A stretch of DNA of 37,685 nucleotides from the NCBI GenBank assembly GCA_009936795.1, contig JAACDM010000637.1, forward strand, positions 1-37,685, given 5' to 3'. The notes under the pieces are model-generated. The model saw only the letters and a list, made by a program, of their open reading frames with translations, made no database searches and was not told the origin of the DNA. This document shows, one piece after another, positions 8,501-15,763 of this stretch. The stretch's first letter is position 1. Each line of letters starts with the position of its first letter. The stretch comes from Verrucomicrobiaceae bacterium. GTDB taxonomy: Bacteria; Verrucomicrobiota; Verrucomicrobiia; Verrucomicrobiales; DEV007. The position numbers and the translations under genes are program-made.

Positions 8501-10334
8501 TGAGATCTATGTGAAGCACCTGTTCAATCGCGCGGGCATCCCCTACATGTTTGATGACTTGGGCTACATCGTTTCGCCGACAAGAACACGAACGGGCACG
8601 GCGCTGTTCTCCATGGCGCGCTACGGACGAACCTTCACGAACACCCAGTTCGAGAATGGCAGCAAGGGTTCCGTCTTCAACCTGGAGATCACCTATGATC
8701 CAACCACGGCCTCCTCAGGTCGAGAATCGGTGAAGAAACCAGTGCCCTTCTCGCATGGCGACATGACGGACTTTGCGGATCTCGGGGAGGATAAGGAACA
8801 GTATCGTTGGCCGTTGGAAATGCGTACCGGGCGACGCGCAGACGACTACGAAGGACTGATCAACTTCTGCAAGACGATGGACCTTCCAAACGATCAGTTA
8901 GGCCGCAAGATCGATGAAGTCATGGATGTCGATGCCTGGATGCGTGCTGCCGCGATGCATAACTTGTCTGGCATTGGCGATACCTGGTGGAATGCTGGTC
9001 TACAACACAATCTACGCCTCTATGTACCGCAAGGAGGTCGTGGAGTCGTGGGGCTGCCATGGGATTTGGACTTTGTCTTTACCGGCAGTGCTACCGGCCC
9101 GATCAAATCGGCCGGAGGAAATCTGCGTCGCGTGATGGACATCCCCACCAACACGCGCATCTATTATGGTCATTTGTTAGATATGGTTGATACCGTCTTT
9201 AATCCCGAGTATATGGAACCGTGGTTGGCGCACTACGGAAATGTGATCGATCAAAACTTCTCTGGACGGTTGAGTTACATCCGAAGTCGCAGCAACTTCG
9301 TTCGCAGTCGCGTAAGAAGTGAGGTTCCACCGATCAGCTTCTCCATCACAACCAATGGAGGCGAGTCGATGTCGACCGAGGCCCGTTCAATAGCGCTCGA
9401 AGGCGAAGGGTGGGTGAATGTTAGGAGCGTTCGCTTCACGGATAGGGAAGAACCATTGGAGGTGACGTGGACCACCAGCAAGACTTGGGAAATCAGCGTA
9501 CCCCTGGTCTTCGGCGCAAACACGATCAGCCTGCAATCCGTTGATTTCCAAGGCAAGGATCTGGGTTCTCTCTTCTCTCCGGGTTCAGATTCTATCATCA
9601 TCACCAGTACAGCCAAGGAGCCAACGCCGTTCGAGCATCTGCGGATCACCGAGCTGCACTATCACCCCGCCGATGACGGTGACCTTGAATTCATCGAACT
9701 CCTCAACCTGAGTGATCAGCCCTTGGATCTTACCGGAGTGACGTTCGATGACGGGATTGATTTTTCCTTTGAAGACGGGACGTCGATGGTGGCAGGAGAC
9801 TACGCTCTGGTAGTGCGTAATCGAGCTGCTTTTGAATCGCACTATGGTAGTGATCTACCCATTGTTGGCGAGTATGGCCCCGCTACCAGCCTGAGCAATC
9901 GCGGCGAGCGCCTCGAATTGCTCGACGGGCCACATCGCATCCTGGCATTTGCCTATCGCGATGATTGGTTCGAGTCAACAGACGGTCAGGGAGAGTCTTT
10001 GCAGGTGATCGACGTTCAATCTGATCGATCCAAATGGAGGGAAGTCGAGAGTTGGGGCACCGGGAGTCCAAGCCCAGGCAAAGCCGATGAAACGAAACCG
10101 CCTTTGCCCACCGTAGAATGGACAACCGTCATGGAGACGGGAGAGGTCACCGAAGCAAGCTATCTAAGGCCAATTGGCATGGAGACTGTCGTTGAGATTT
10201 CTAACAATCTCGAGGACTGGAACGCAACCGTTCTTGATAAGATTACGGTAAGCCCTATGGGTGATCTTGAGGAAGTTACCTTGCACATCCCCCGACAAGA
10301 GAAGGCTCAGTATGTTCGTATCGTTGTCAAATAG
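5496..10334 (+). CDS. Secreted lamin-tail / CotH-kinase-domain protein
   Basis: This exported protein has 1612 residues. The parts in order are: signal peptide (1-26, cleavage AYA-D), lamin-tail domain 1 (about 29-180), a second lamin-tail domain starting VINEIMYRS (about 301) and resuming at EEWIELYNRSD (about 508-617), interrupted by a jelly-roll-like insert, a CotH kinase-like domain (about 908-1278) with VRLKGS near 950 and PWDLDFVF near 1188, lamin-tail domain 3 (about 1381-1525) and a C-terminal domain ending VRIVVK. CotH-type kinases phosphorylate secreted proteins; the Lys in VRLKGS and Asp in PWDLD fit ATP and metal binding, but activity is inferred. Residues 10-18 of the signal peptide (LWRLKVTTT) are encoded by REP R2. 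There is no ATG, GTG or TTG between the REP and the lamin-tail domain, so the REP must be translated. The start overlaps the transposase stop by 14 bases. Confidence 0.88.
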   Translation: MSWRSLVSLLWRLKVTTTILLASAYADSTTVINEIHYHPANGSQTEWIELANTMSYDMDLGGWQLTGAVEYTFPKDTTIAASEFLVVAADPSKVRLRSAFEKALGPFEGNLSNQGERIELRNVANRVMSVVNYNDREPWPEAADGSGATLAKLHQETDSATVESWAASFRYGGSPGSDNFNTPKLPIVIEETAPAGDPTAFWMETSPGDLKDHVVAIAGDRQREVVLPEGNAVIVSGDQLGFTTNKGDLLCLYSPNKTQVLSAVRLDDVVRGRSVDHPGRWLFPAEASPREPNPFSFNDAIVINEIMYRSYPLAASPPEPPVFEQQPLVDGDTQWRFWQGVPQQGEAWRQIGFDDAEWSQGLAPFRGGNTALPEERGDATPINIGKSTYYFRVPFNINTIAEGQTLQLRHLVDDGAVLYLNGEEITRFNLPEGEIKSSTRAVDLIEAPAWSETVIVPRDRLRIGTNVLAAEVHQNSAFDRDVAFSAEVSLGKLIEPGAPALLFRDNSEEWIELYNRSDAAVELSGWTLDEAVRFDFPDGSIIKPNGFFVIASGADGFRGSLDNSGENILLRDQHGNPADEVRYYDGGRWPAYADGGGSSLELRDPNADNSRAEAWAASNECNKAEWQEIRYRMNSGQNYGLNIWDELVIGMLTAGEVLVDDVKIIHDPNGEANQLIPNSAIKVTLFNNDAAQRWRFVGNHRHSTAVPDPDDPNNMVLHLRASGATDTKHNHVETTLSDKLIDGDEYEVSMRARWVAGSNQLNIRGYYARLAKTIELATPNDLGTPGEQNSRFVENIGPTYAEFRHSPLMPAADEIVSVSVQAKDSDGIELLTLHYAKDGDSGFIRVPMEESDGIYPAEIPGMAAATVVQLYVEGTDALGVASHFPASGPNSRALYIVDDGRSTDLPVHELRLIMKEADFDFMFDELNLISNERLGCSVLVDNREIIYNTGVRLKGSPAGRARDGALYQGFNIGFPPEQLYRGIHDSVSIDRSGRAPTPGDQDEIYVKHLFNRAGIPYMFDDLGYIVSPTRTRTGTALFSMARYGRTFTNTQFENGSKGSVFNLEITYDPTTASSGRESVKKPVPFSHGDMTDFADLGEDKEQYRWPLEMRTGRRADDYEGLINFCKTMDLPNDQLGRKIDEVMDVDAWMRAAAMHNLSGIGDTWWNAGLQHNLRLYVPQGGRGVVGLPWDLDFVFTGSATGPIKSAGGNLRRVMDIPTNTRIYYGHLLDMVDTVFNPEYMEPWLAHYGNVIDQNFSGRLSYIRSRSNFVRSRVRSEVPPISFSITTNGGESMSTEARSIALEGEGWVNVRSVRFTDREEPLEVTWTTSKTWEISVPLVFGANTISLQSVDFQGKDLGSLFSPGSDSIIITSTAKEPTPFEHLRITELHYHPADDGDLEFIELLNLSDQPLDLTGVTFDDGIDFSFEDGTSMVAGDYALVVRNRAAFESHYGSDLPIVGEYGPATSLSNRGERLELLDGPHRILAFAYRDDWFESTDGQGESLQVIDVQSDRSKWREVESWGTGSPSPGKADETKPPLPTVEWTTVMETGEVTEASYLRPIGMETVVEISNNLEDWNATVLDKITVSPMGDLEEVTLHIPRQEKAQYVRIVVK
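5523..5549 (+). repeat. REP half-element R2 inside the CotH signal-peptide coding region
   Basis: This is a single REP arm (core 5525-5545, GTGGCGACT-AAA-AGTCACCAC, one wobble mismatch in its own stem). It is identical over these 27 bases to the right arm of R3 and is preceded by a similar CTACTG. No partner left arm is present. It is read in frame as LWRLKVTTT, residues 10-18 of the CotH-kinase protein. Confidence 0.93.
10297..10305 (+). promoter_or_regulatory. Ribosome-binding site of the PSD1 cytochrome gene
   Basis: AAGAGAAGG lies six bases before the ATG at 10312, inside the last codons of the CotH gene. It supports 10312 as the start rather than the in-frame GTG at 10261, and so places both arms of REP R3 inside the coding sequence. 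Confidence 0.65.
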
Positions 10335-13128
10335 ACTCGTCGTAGTGGTGACTTTCAGTCGCCACTGTCTAACATTACTGTGGCGACTAAAAGTCACCAC
10401 CACCCTGCTGCTAGCAACAGGGCTCGCAGAGGTTTCTTTCAAGGACGACGTCCTACCCATCCTCAGCGCACACTGCATCGATTGTCACGGACCCGACAAA
10501 CAGAAATCAAAGCTGAGACTTGATTCCGCCCAAGGCATCCTCTTGGGCGGAGATTCTGGCGAGCCGGCTTTCGTGGCAGGTGACAGTGCGAATAGCCACC
10601 TCATCAAACTCGTCAGCGGGGCCAGTCCTAACGAAGTCATGCCTCCCAAAGGAGAGCAGCTTTCGCAGGAGCAGATTCTAACACTACGTCTTTGGGTCGA
10701 CGAGGGCGCACAGCTTCCCGGCATCTCCAATTCCAACCTTCCCAAGATCGAAACGGATCATTGGTCATTTCAACCGGTGATGCGACCGGTTCCTCCTTTT
10801 GATGGCAATGAGATCGACGCCTTCGTGTTGGCCAAGCTCAAGGAGCGCAGTCTCACTTTGTCCCCGCAGGCTGACAAAGCGATCCTGATCCGTCGTTTGT
10901 ATCTCATCGCGCTAGGCCTACCTCCTACTCCTGAAGAGGTGGCAGCGTTCCTTTCAGACGCCAGACCTGACGCTTACGAAACGTTGGTTGACTCCGTGTT
11001 AGAAAGCCCCCGCTATGGCGAGCGCTGGGCACGCCATTGGCTCGATGTCGTTCGCTACGCGGATTCCAATGGCTTCGAAACCAATCGTGAACGTAAGACG
11101 GCCTATCATTACCGCGACTACGTGATTAACGCCTTCAATGACGACAAGCCATACGATCAATTCATCATCGAACAGATCGCTGGCGACGCTGTGGGCGCCG
11201 ACGTGGCAACGGGGTTTCTGGTCGCAGGCCCTTACGACATTGTGAAAAGTCCTGATATCAACCTGACGCTAATGCAGCGTCAGGATGAGCTGGCCGACAT
11301 CGTGAATACCACGGGAACGGCATTTCTCGGATTGACCATGGGATGCGCACGCTGTCACAATCACAAGTTCGATCCCATCCTACAGAAAGATTATTACTCG
11401 ATGCAGGCCGTCTTTGCCGGAGTGACGCATGGAGAGCGTACAATGAACGTTCCAAAGGACCACCGTGCCACGGAGAGGATTGCCAATCTAGAGTCGCAAC
11501 GACTCCCCATTGAGAAAGAGTTGAAGCGACTGCGCAAGATCGCCCAAGCCAAGAAGGGCGACGAGAAGGCAAGGCGATCGGCGGTCACGTTTCAGCGCAA
11601 TGAAGAGACATTCTCCCCCACTAAAGCTCTGTTTGTAAGGTTCACGATCAGAGCTAGCTCAGGGGCAGAACCGTGCATCGATGAGTTGGAGATTTATGAT
11701 TCCAACGGGAATAACGTCGCTCTTGCTTCTAGCGGAACCACCCCGACAGCATCAGGAGCGCTCAAGGGGTATCCGATTCACAAGCTCGTTCACATCAATG
11801 ATGGGCTCCTGGGAAACAACCGCAGTTGGATTTCTGATAGTCCCGGGCGCGGATGGATTCAGCTTGCCTTTCCGCAGCCGCAAACCATTGAGCGTCTGGT
11901 TTGGGGCAGAGATCGAACTGGAATCGTCAAGGATCGCTTGGCAACGGATTATGTAATTGAGGCATCTCTGGATGGGAAGGAGTGGGAGGCGGTAGCCAGC
12001 TCACAAGATCGCGAACCCTTCAATGGCAATTCGAACCCGAATGCCTTTGTCGCAAAGTTGAACCTAGCGCAGAAGGCACGTGCGACCGCGTTGATTGCGA
12101 AGTCTAACAAGTTAGCGGCAGAGATCTCTAGGCTACGCGACGGCCCCAGATCTTGGTTGGCCAATTTCGGCAAGCCACCCGTGACGCATCGCCTCTACCG
12201 TGGCGAGCCCATGCAGAAACGGGAAGTCGTGGCACCCGATGCGTTGACCGTGACCGGTACTCTGGGCATGGCCTTGGACGAAGAGGAGCAGCAACGTCGG
12301 CTCAAGTTGGCGCATTGGATCGCTAGCAAGGACAATCCACTGACTGGACGTGTGATGGTCAATCGCCTATGGCATTACATCTTTGGTAAGGGCATTGCCG
12401 AAACTCCAAGCGACCTCGGCGTGAATGGGATTTCACCTTCCAACCCAGAGTTGCTTGATTGGCTAGCTGACGAATTCATGGCATCCGGTTGGTCAGTCAA
12501 GCACATGCAGCGCCTCATCTTGTTGTCCCACACGTTTCAACAGTCTAGCAAGCCACGTGAAGACGCCATCGGCATTGATGCAGGAGCCAAGTACCTGTGG
12601 CGCTTTCCACCTCGACGGTTGGAAGCAGAGGCCATTCGTGACAGCATGTTAGCGGTGTCTGGCGCGCTCGATCTCTCCCTTGGAGGCCCTGGTTTCTACT
12701 TGCAGCGCGTGCAGGTTGAGAACGTCATGCATTACTTTCCCAAAGAGGAATTTGGTCCTGCCGAATTTCGGCGCATGGTCTACCTGTTTAAGATCCGACA
12801 GGAACAAGACGCCATCTTTGGAGCGTTCGATTGCCCGGATGGAAATCAGGTCATTCCCAAACGAAGCCGGTCGAACACGCCGCTTCAAGCCTTGAATCTG
12901 TTCAACAGCGCCTTCGTGCTTCAACAGGCAGATATCCTTACAAAACGTTTACAGGATGAATGTGGAACCGATGTGAATGAACAAGTGCAACTAGCCTTTG
13001 AGCTGTTCTACAGCAGGCCTGCCGATGGGTATGAACTGGAAACTTCCGCTAAGATGATCCAGGCCGAAGGATTGCCAGCCTTCTGTCGGGCGCTTTATAA
13101 CACCAGTGAATTTCTATTTGTGTTCTGA
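10312..13128 (+). CDS. Secreted PSD1-type diheme cytochrome with discoidin-like insert
   Basis: This is a 938-residue exported protein of the Planctomycete/Verrucomicrobia PSCyt1-PSCyt2-PSD1 family. The parts are: REP-encoded signal peptide (1-39, cleavage GLA-E), a cytochrome-like domain with heme motif CIDCH (C55-H59), a PSCyt2/DUF1549 domain (about 160-330) followed by a second CxxCH, CARCH (C345-H349), a discoidin-like insert (about 430-580) that shares NDGLLGNNRSWI and WGRD with the multi-module protein at 269, and PSD1/DUF1553 (about 627-930, with NRLWHYIFGKGI and SNTPLQALNLFN). It probably works in the periplasm or at the cell surface with the DUF1501 protein encoded next; the substrate is unknown. 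The start overlaps the CotH gene by 23 bases. GTGs at 10345 and 10348 are possible later starts, but even from those the right REP arm is translated. Confidence 0.88.
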   Translation: MFVSLSNRLVVVVTFSRHCLTLLWRLKVTTTLLLATGLAEVSFKDDVLPILSAHCIDCHGPDKQKSKLRLDSAQGILLGGDSGEPAFVAGDSANSHLIKLVSGASPNEVMPPKGEQLSQEQILTLRLWVDEGAQLPGISNSNLPKIETDHWSFQPVMRPVPPFDGNEIDAFVLAKLKERSLTLSPQADKAILIRRLYLIALGLPPTPEEVAAFLSDARPDAYETLVDSVLESPRYGERWARHWLDVVRYADSNGFETNRERKTAYHYRDYVINAFNDDKPYDQFIIEQIAGDAVGADVATGFLVAGPYDIVKSPDINLTLMQRQDELADIVNTTGTAFLGLTMGCARCHNHKFDPILQKDYYSMQAVFAGVTHGERTMNVPKDHRATERIANLESQRLPIEKELKRLRKIAQAKKGDEKARRSAVTFQRNEETFSPTKALFVRFTIRASSGAEPCIDELEIYDSNGNNVALASSGTTPTASGALKGYPIHKLVHINDGLLGNNRSWISDSPGRGWIQLAFPQPQTIERLVWGRDRTGIVKDRLATDYVIEASLDGKEWEAVASSQDREPFNGNSNPNAFVAKLNLAQKARATALIAKSNKLAAEISRLRDGPRSWLANFGKPPVTHRLYRGEPMQKREVVAPDALTVTGTLGMALDEEEQQRRLKLAHWIASKDNPLTGRVMVNRLWHYIFGKGIAETPSDLGVNGISPSNPELLDWLADEFMASGWSVKHMQRLILLSHTFQQSSKPREDAIGIDAGAKYLWRFPPRRLEAEAIRDSMLAVSGALDLSLGGPGFYLQRVQVENVMHYFPKEEFGPAEFRRMVYLFKIRQEQDAIFGAFDCPDGNQVIPKRSRSNTPLQALNLFNSAFVLQQADILTKRLQDECGTDVNEQVQLAFELFYSRPADGYELETSAKMIQAEGLPAFCRALYNTSEFLFVF
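10345..10400 (+). repeat. REP/BIME palindrome R3 inside the PSD1 signal-peptide coding region
   Basis: The left arm (10345-10365) and right arm (10380-10400) match as inverted repeats at 20 of 21 positions around a 14-base loop containing GTCTAACATT. From the ATG at 10312 the whole element is translated: the left arm gives VVTFSRH, the loop CLTL and the right arm LWRLKVTTT, followed by the hydrophobic LLLATGLA. It has the same orientation as R2 and is inverted relative to R1 and R4, judging by the loop. Confidence 0.95.
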
Positions 13129-13140
13129 TGACGAACCTTG

Positions 13141-13202
13141 GTGGCGGTGACTTTCAGTCGCCGCTGAAATGTTAGACTGCGGCGACTGAAAATCACCGCC
13201 AC
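13141..13202. repeat. REP/BIME palindrome R4 (PSD1/DUF1501 junction)
   Basis: Two 24-base arms, 13141-13164 and 13179-13202, are inverted repeats with one mismatch around a 14-base loop. The loop contains AATGTTAGAC, the reverse complement of the R3 loop core, so R4 is in the opposite orientation to R3. The right arm ends five bases before the ATG of the DUF1501 gene, leaving no room for a Shine-Dalgarno sequence outside the stem. Confidence 0.95.
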
Positions 13203-13207
13203 TACCC

Positions 13208-14707
13208 ATGAGCCACCCTCTTCTCAATCGCCGCCGCTTCCTCACGGAGAACGCCTCTGCACTTAGCGGCATTGCTTTAGCACAGCTTCTTCAATCAGAG
13301 AGCCTGTTAGGCGCTACGCCGCAGTTGCGTGAGAGTGCCCCTGGGAAGACCCCCATTCGACCTGACATTGATCCCGCAAATCCCAGCGCACCTCGCACAC
13401 CCCACTTCGACGCCGCAGCGCGCAATGTGTTGATGATTTTCAGTTCGGGCGCCTGTAGTCCGCTTGATACCTTTGAATACAAGCCCGACCTCATCAAGTA
13501 TCACGGTCAACCCATGCCTGGAGGCGACAAGTTGATCACCTTTCAAGGCGAGCAGGGTAATCTCACCAAGAGTCCGTGGGAGTTCCGTCCACGCGGTCAA
13601 TGTGGCAAGATGATTTCCGATTTGGTTCCTCATTTGGGAGCCTTAGTCGATGACATGTGCTTCATTCATTCCCTAACCGGCAAGACCAATACCCACGGTC
13701 CCGGTGAGAATTTCATGAACACCGGCTTCACGCTTGATGGCTTTCCAAGCGCGGGATCATGGACAACCTATGCGTTAGGAAGCGAGAACGCCTCTTTGCC
13801 TGCCTATGTCGCCATCCCCGACCCGCGAGGCTATCCGCAATCAAGCGTCAACTGTTGGGGGCCAGGCTTTCTTCCCGCTGCTTTTCAAGGAACGGATTTC
13901 AACGCGACCAATCCTGTAAGAAACATCAATCGACCTAACGGAATCAGCCCTTCAAGTGATCGTGCTACCCGCTCGTTCTTGGAGAAACTGAATCAGCATC
14001 ATTTGAAACGCTATCCTGGGGACACGGAACTCGCGGCGCGCATTTCCAGCTACGAACTTGCCGCGCGCATGCAATTGAGTGTGCCCGAGGTGAGCGACAT
14101 TACTACCGAGCCGGCACACATCCTCGAGATGTACGGCGCGGATGATGCTGGTGATTCCGTGAGGGATTTGAAGGCTGCATATGCACGCAACTGCATCCTA
14201 GCAAGACGCCTGGTCGAAAAGGGCGTGCGCTTTGTGCAACTCTTCAACGGCGCCTACCAGACGGGTGGAGAAGGTGTGAGCAACTGGGATGGGCACAAGT
14301 TTCTACAGGAACAGTATGGCAAACACGGTCCCGTTCTGGACCAGCCCACGGCGGCCCTAATCCGCGACCTGAAACAGCGCGGGTTGTTAGACAATACACT
14401 GGTCATCTGGTGCACCGAATTTGGCCGCATGCCAACCTTCCAGAAAGGTGCCAGTGGTCGCGATCACAATCCTTCAGGCTTCACAGCCTGGATGGCGGGC
14501 GCCGGCGTCAAGGTGCCCTATACCTACGGGGCCACGGATGCCTTCGGTCACAAAGCCGTCGAGAATGTCATGACCGTCTACGATTTCTACGCCACCGTGC
14601 TGCACCTCCTCGGCCTGGATCATGAGCGGCTAAGCTTTTACCACAACGGCATCGAGCGTCGCCTAACCGATGTTCACGGACAAGTCGCGCACGAGCTTAT
14701 CTTATGA
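13208..14707 (+). CDS. Tat-exported DUF1501 protein
   Basis: This 499-residue protein is of the DUF1501 family, which has an alkaline-phosphatase/sulfatase-like fold, is abundant in PVC bacteria and is often encoded beside PSD1 cytochromes, as here. The N-terminus has a twin-arginine signal ([10 protein letters not shown], residues 7-16, then a hydrophobic stretch). Family blocks seen are [17 protein letters not shown] (near 75-91), [37 protein letters not shown] and GRDHNPSGF. The last two resemble the metal-ligand region of the fold. The biochemical function is not established. It is the last gene of the five-gene cluster. The start lies right after REP R4; no Shine-Dalgarno is present, but the Tat signal begins at this ATG. 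Confidence 0.9.
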   Translation: MSHPLLNRRRFLTENASALSGIALAQLLQSESLLGATPQLRESAPGKTPIRPDIDPANPSAPRTPHFDAAARNVLMIFSSGACSPLDTFEYKPDLIKYHGQPMPGGDKLITFQGEQGNLTKSPWEFRPRGQCGKMISDLVPHLGALVDDMCFIHSLTGKTNTHGPGENFMNTGFTLDGFPSAGSWTTYALGSENASLPAYVAIPDPRGYPQSSVNCWGPGFLPAAFQGTDFNATNPVRNINRPNGISPSSDRATRSFLEKLNQHHLKRYPGDTELAARISSYELAARMQLSVPEVSDITTEPAHILEMYGADDAGDSVRDLKAAYARNCILARRLVEKGVRFVQLFNGAYQTGGEGVSNWDGHKFLQEQYGKHGPVLDQPTAALIRDLKQRGLLDNTLVIWCTEFGRMPTFQKGASGRDHNPSGFTAWMAGAGVKVPYTYGATDAFGHKAVENVMTVYDFYATVLHLLGLDHERLSFYHNGIERRLTDVHGQVAHELIL

Positions 14708-15119
14708 GTTCTGGCCGTGACATCTGGTGAGGCGCTTTCCAACGAAAGGTGCCGCTTGTGCCAATAGAGATTCGCAAGGTAGACGGTCATTGCTTCCCAA
14801 TAAAGTCAGTTGGTTACGTCCTGTAGGGCAGCCGTCAGGATTCAAGTGCTAACAAAGCGCTGTCTATTCGGAACTCACCGTCTTTATTTGGCACTCGGGC
14901 AACGCGAACTGTTTCTCACTAGTAGAGCATCAATAGTTGGTAGAATATAAGTCTTAGTGTAGTCTATTGTTAATCGAAGTGAAAGCCTATTGATAGCATA
15001 GAGGTCACCTCTACCAAAGGCTTCAATCAGCCCCAATCTCCAAACGCTAGCCGTAGGCCTATTCCGCGCAATTCGCCCATAACCCACCCTAATTCCGTGC
15101 CATTCTGCATTAAGGCCAC
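14708..15119. other. Gene-free stretch between convergent genes
   Basis: About 410 bases between the DUF1501 stop and the end of the degraded sulfatase/DUF1080 remnant. No credible gene was found on either strand; the short open frame on the minus strand at 14884-15123 matches nothing I recognise. The part around 14930-14995 looks A/T-rich compared with its neighbours. One small perfect palindrome (14999-15013) is noted as a finding. No terminator with a T run is evident. Confidence 0.5.
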
Positions 15120-15763
15120 TCATGGCTTGAGACGCACGTCGCGCAACAGGAACGGTGGTTCTTCTTCCGGCATGGAATGGAACGTAAGCGCAAGGCTACC
15201 TGAAGGATGAGCCGCAAAACTCTCGATCGACCCAATCTGCACAGGGCACTTCTCTTGTAGATCAAGGGTGCTTGCGATGAAGTGGCTGATCTCGCAGCCA
15301 TTGATCCAAAGGGTGATTTCTGGTTCTTTGCTGACACAGTGCACTCTGACAATGTGTTGAAAGGCGCCATCCCACTCCCTCATAAACTCATTCAGGTGGC
15401 ACGGTTTGAGCAGCTTGTCTTGCGCGATCGCATCGTAGTGCGAGCGACCATCATACTGAATATGATAGTAAAGACTCTCTCCCGCGCCTCGTTCCTCCCG
15501 CGTTTGGTGTAGAGGGAAGGGCCGGGAAGCGCTTTGCGGAAATGTGTTTTCAGATCCCAGACACGCGTCGTGTCCGGACGTCGTCCGGTCATCAAGGACA
15601 ATCGCGAAGGCCTACACACCGCTTACTGGCAGTAGGTGCGAAGAAATGTGGTGCCTTGTTTTGCTAAAGAATCGATGTTGGGGGTGATGGCAACATCATC
15701 ACCATAGCAACCAAGCGCAGGCCGGAGATCGTCGACAGCGATGAGCAGGACGTTCTTTGGTTT
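15120..15763 (-). pseudogene. Degraded iduronate-2-sulfatase-like gene joined to a DUF1080-like fragment
   Basis: Reading the minus strand from 15763, KPKNVLLIAVDDLRPALGC and ITPNIDSLAKQGTTF are the typical start of an iduronate-2-sulfatase-like (S1_7-type) enzyme. The frame meets TAA at 15625-15623, directly before [13 protein letters not shown], which carries the CxPSR formylglycine motif in the same frame. Relatives have QQAVC or QEAVC here, so TAA most simply derives from CAA. Similarity continues through [17 protein letters not shown] to about 15521 and then stops. In another frame, EWDGAFQHIVRVHC ... LWINGCEI ... GSLALTFH ... LLRDVRLKP runs to the TGA at 15120; this resembles the end of a DUF1080 (3-keto-disaccharide hydrolase, lectin-fold) domain. 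A deletion probably joined the two. The DUF1080 identity is less sure than the sulfatase part. Confidence 0.7.

Noticed and set aside
10261-10311. GTG at 10261 as start of the PSD1 cytochrome
   Set aside because: It has no ribosome-binding site as good as the one before the ATG at 10312, and would add a charged leader before the signal peptide.
4759-13202. REP palindromes read as a CRISPR array
   Set aside because: Copies are separated by whole genes, there are no regular spacers, no cas genes are nearby, and a RAYT gene is adjacent.
14884-15123. 79-codon minus-strand open frame
   Set aside because: Nothing recognisable in it and it begins at the end of a degraded gene.
15392-15619. Separate small gene carrying the CRPSR motif
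   Set aside because: It is the in-frame continuation of the broken sulfatase after the TAA, so it is treated as pseudogene.
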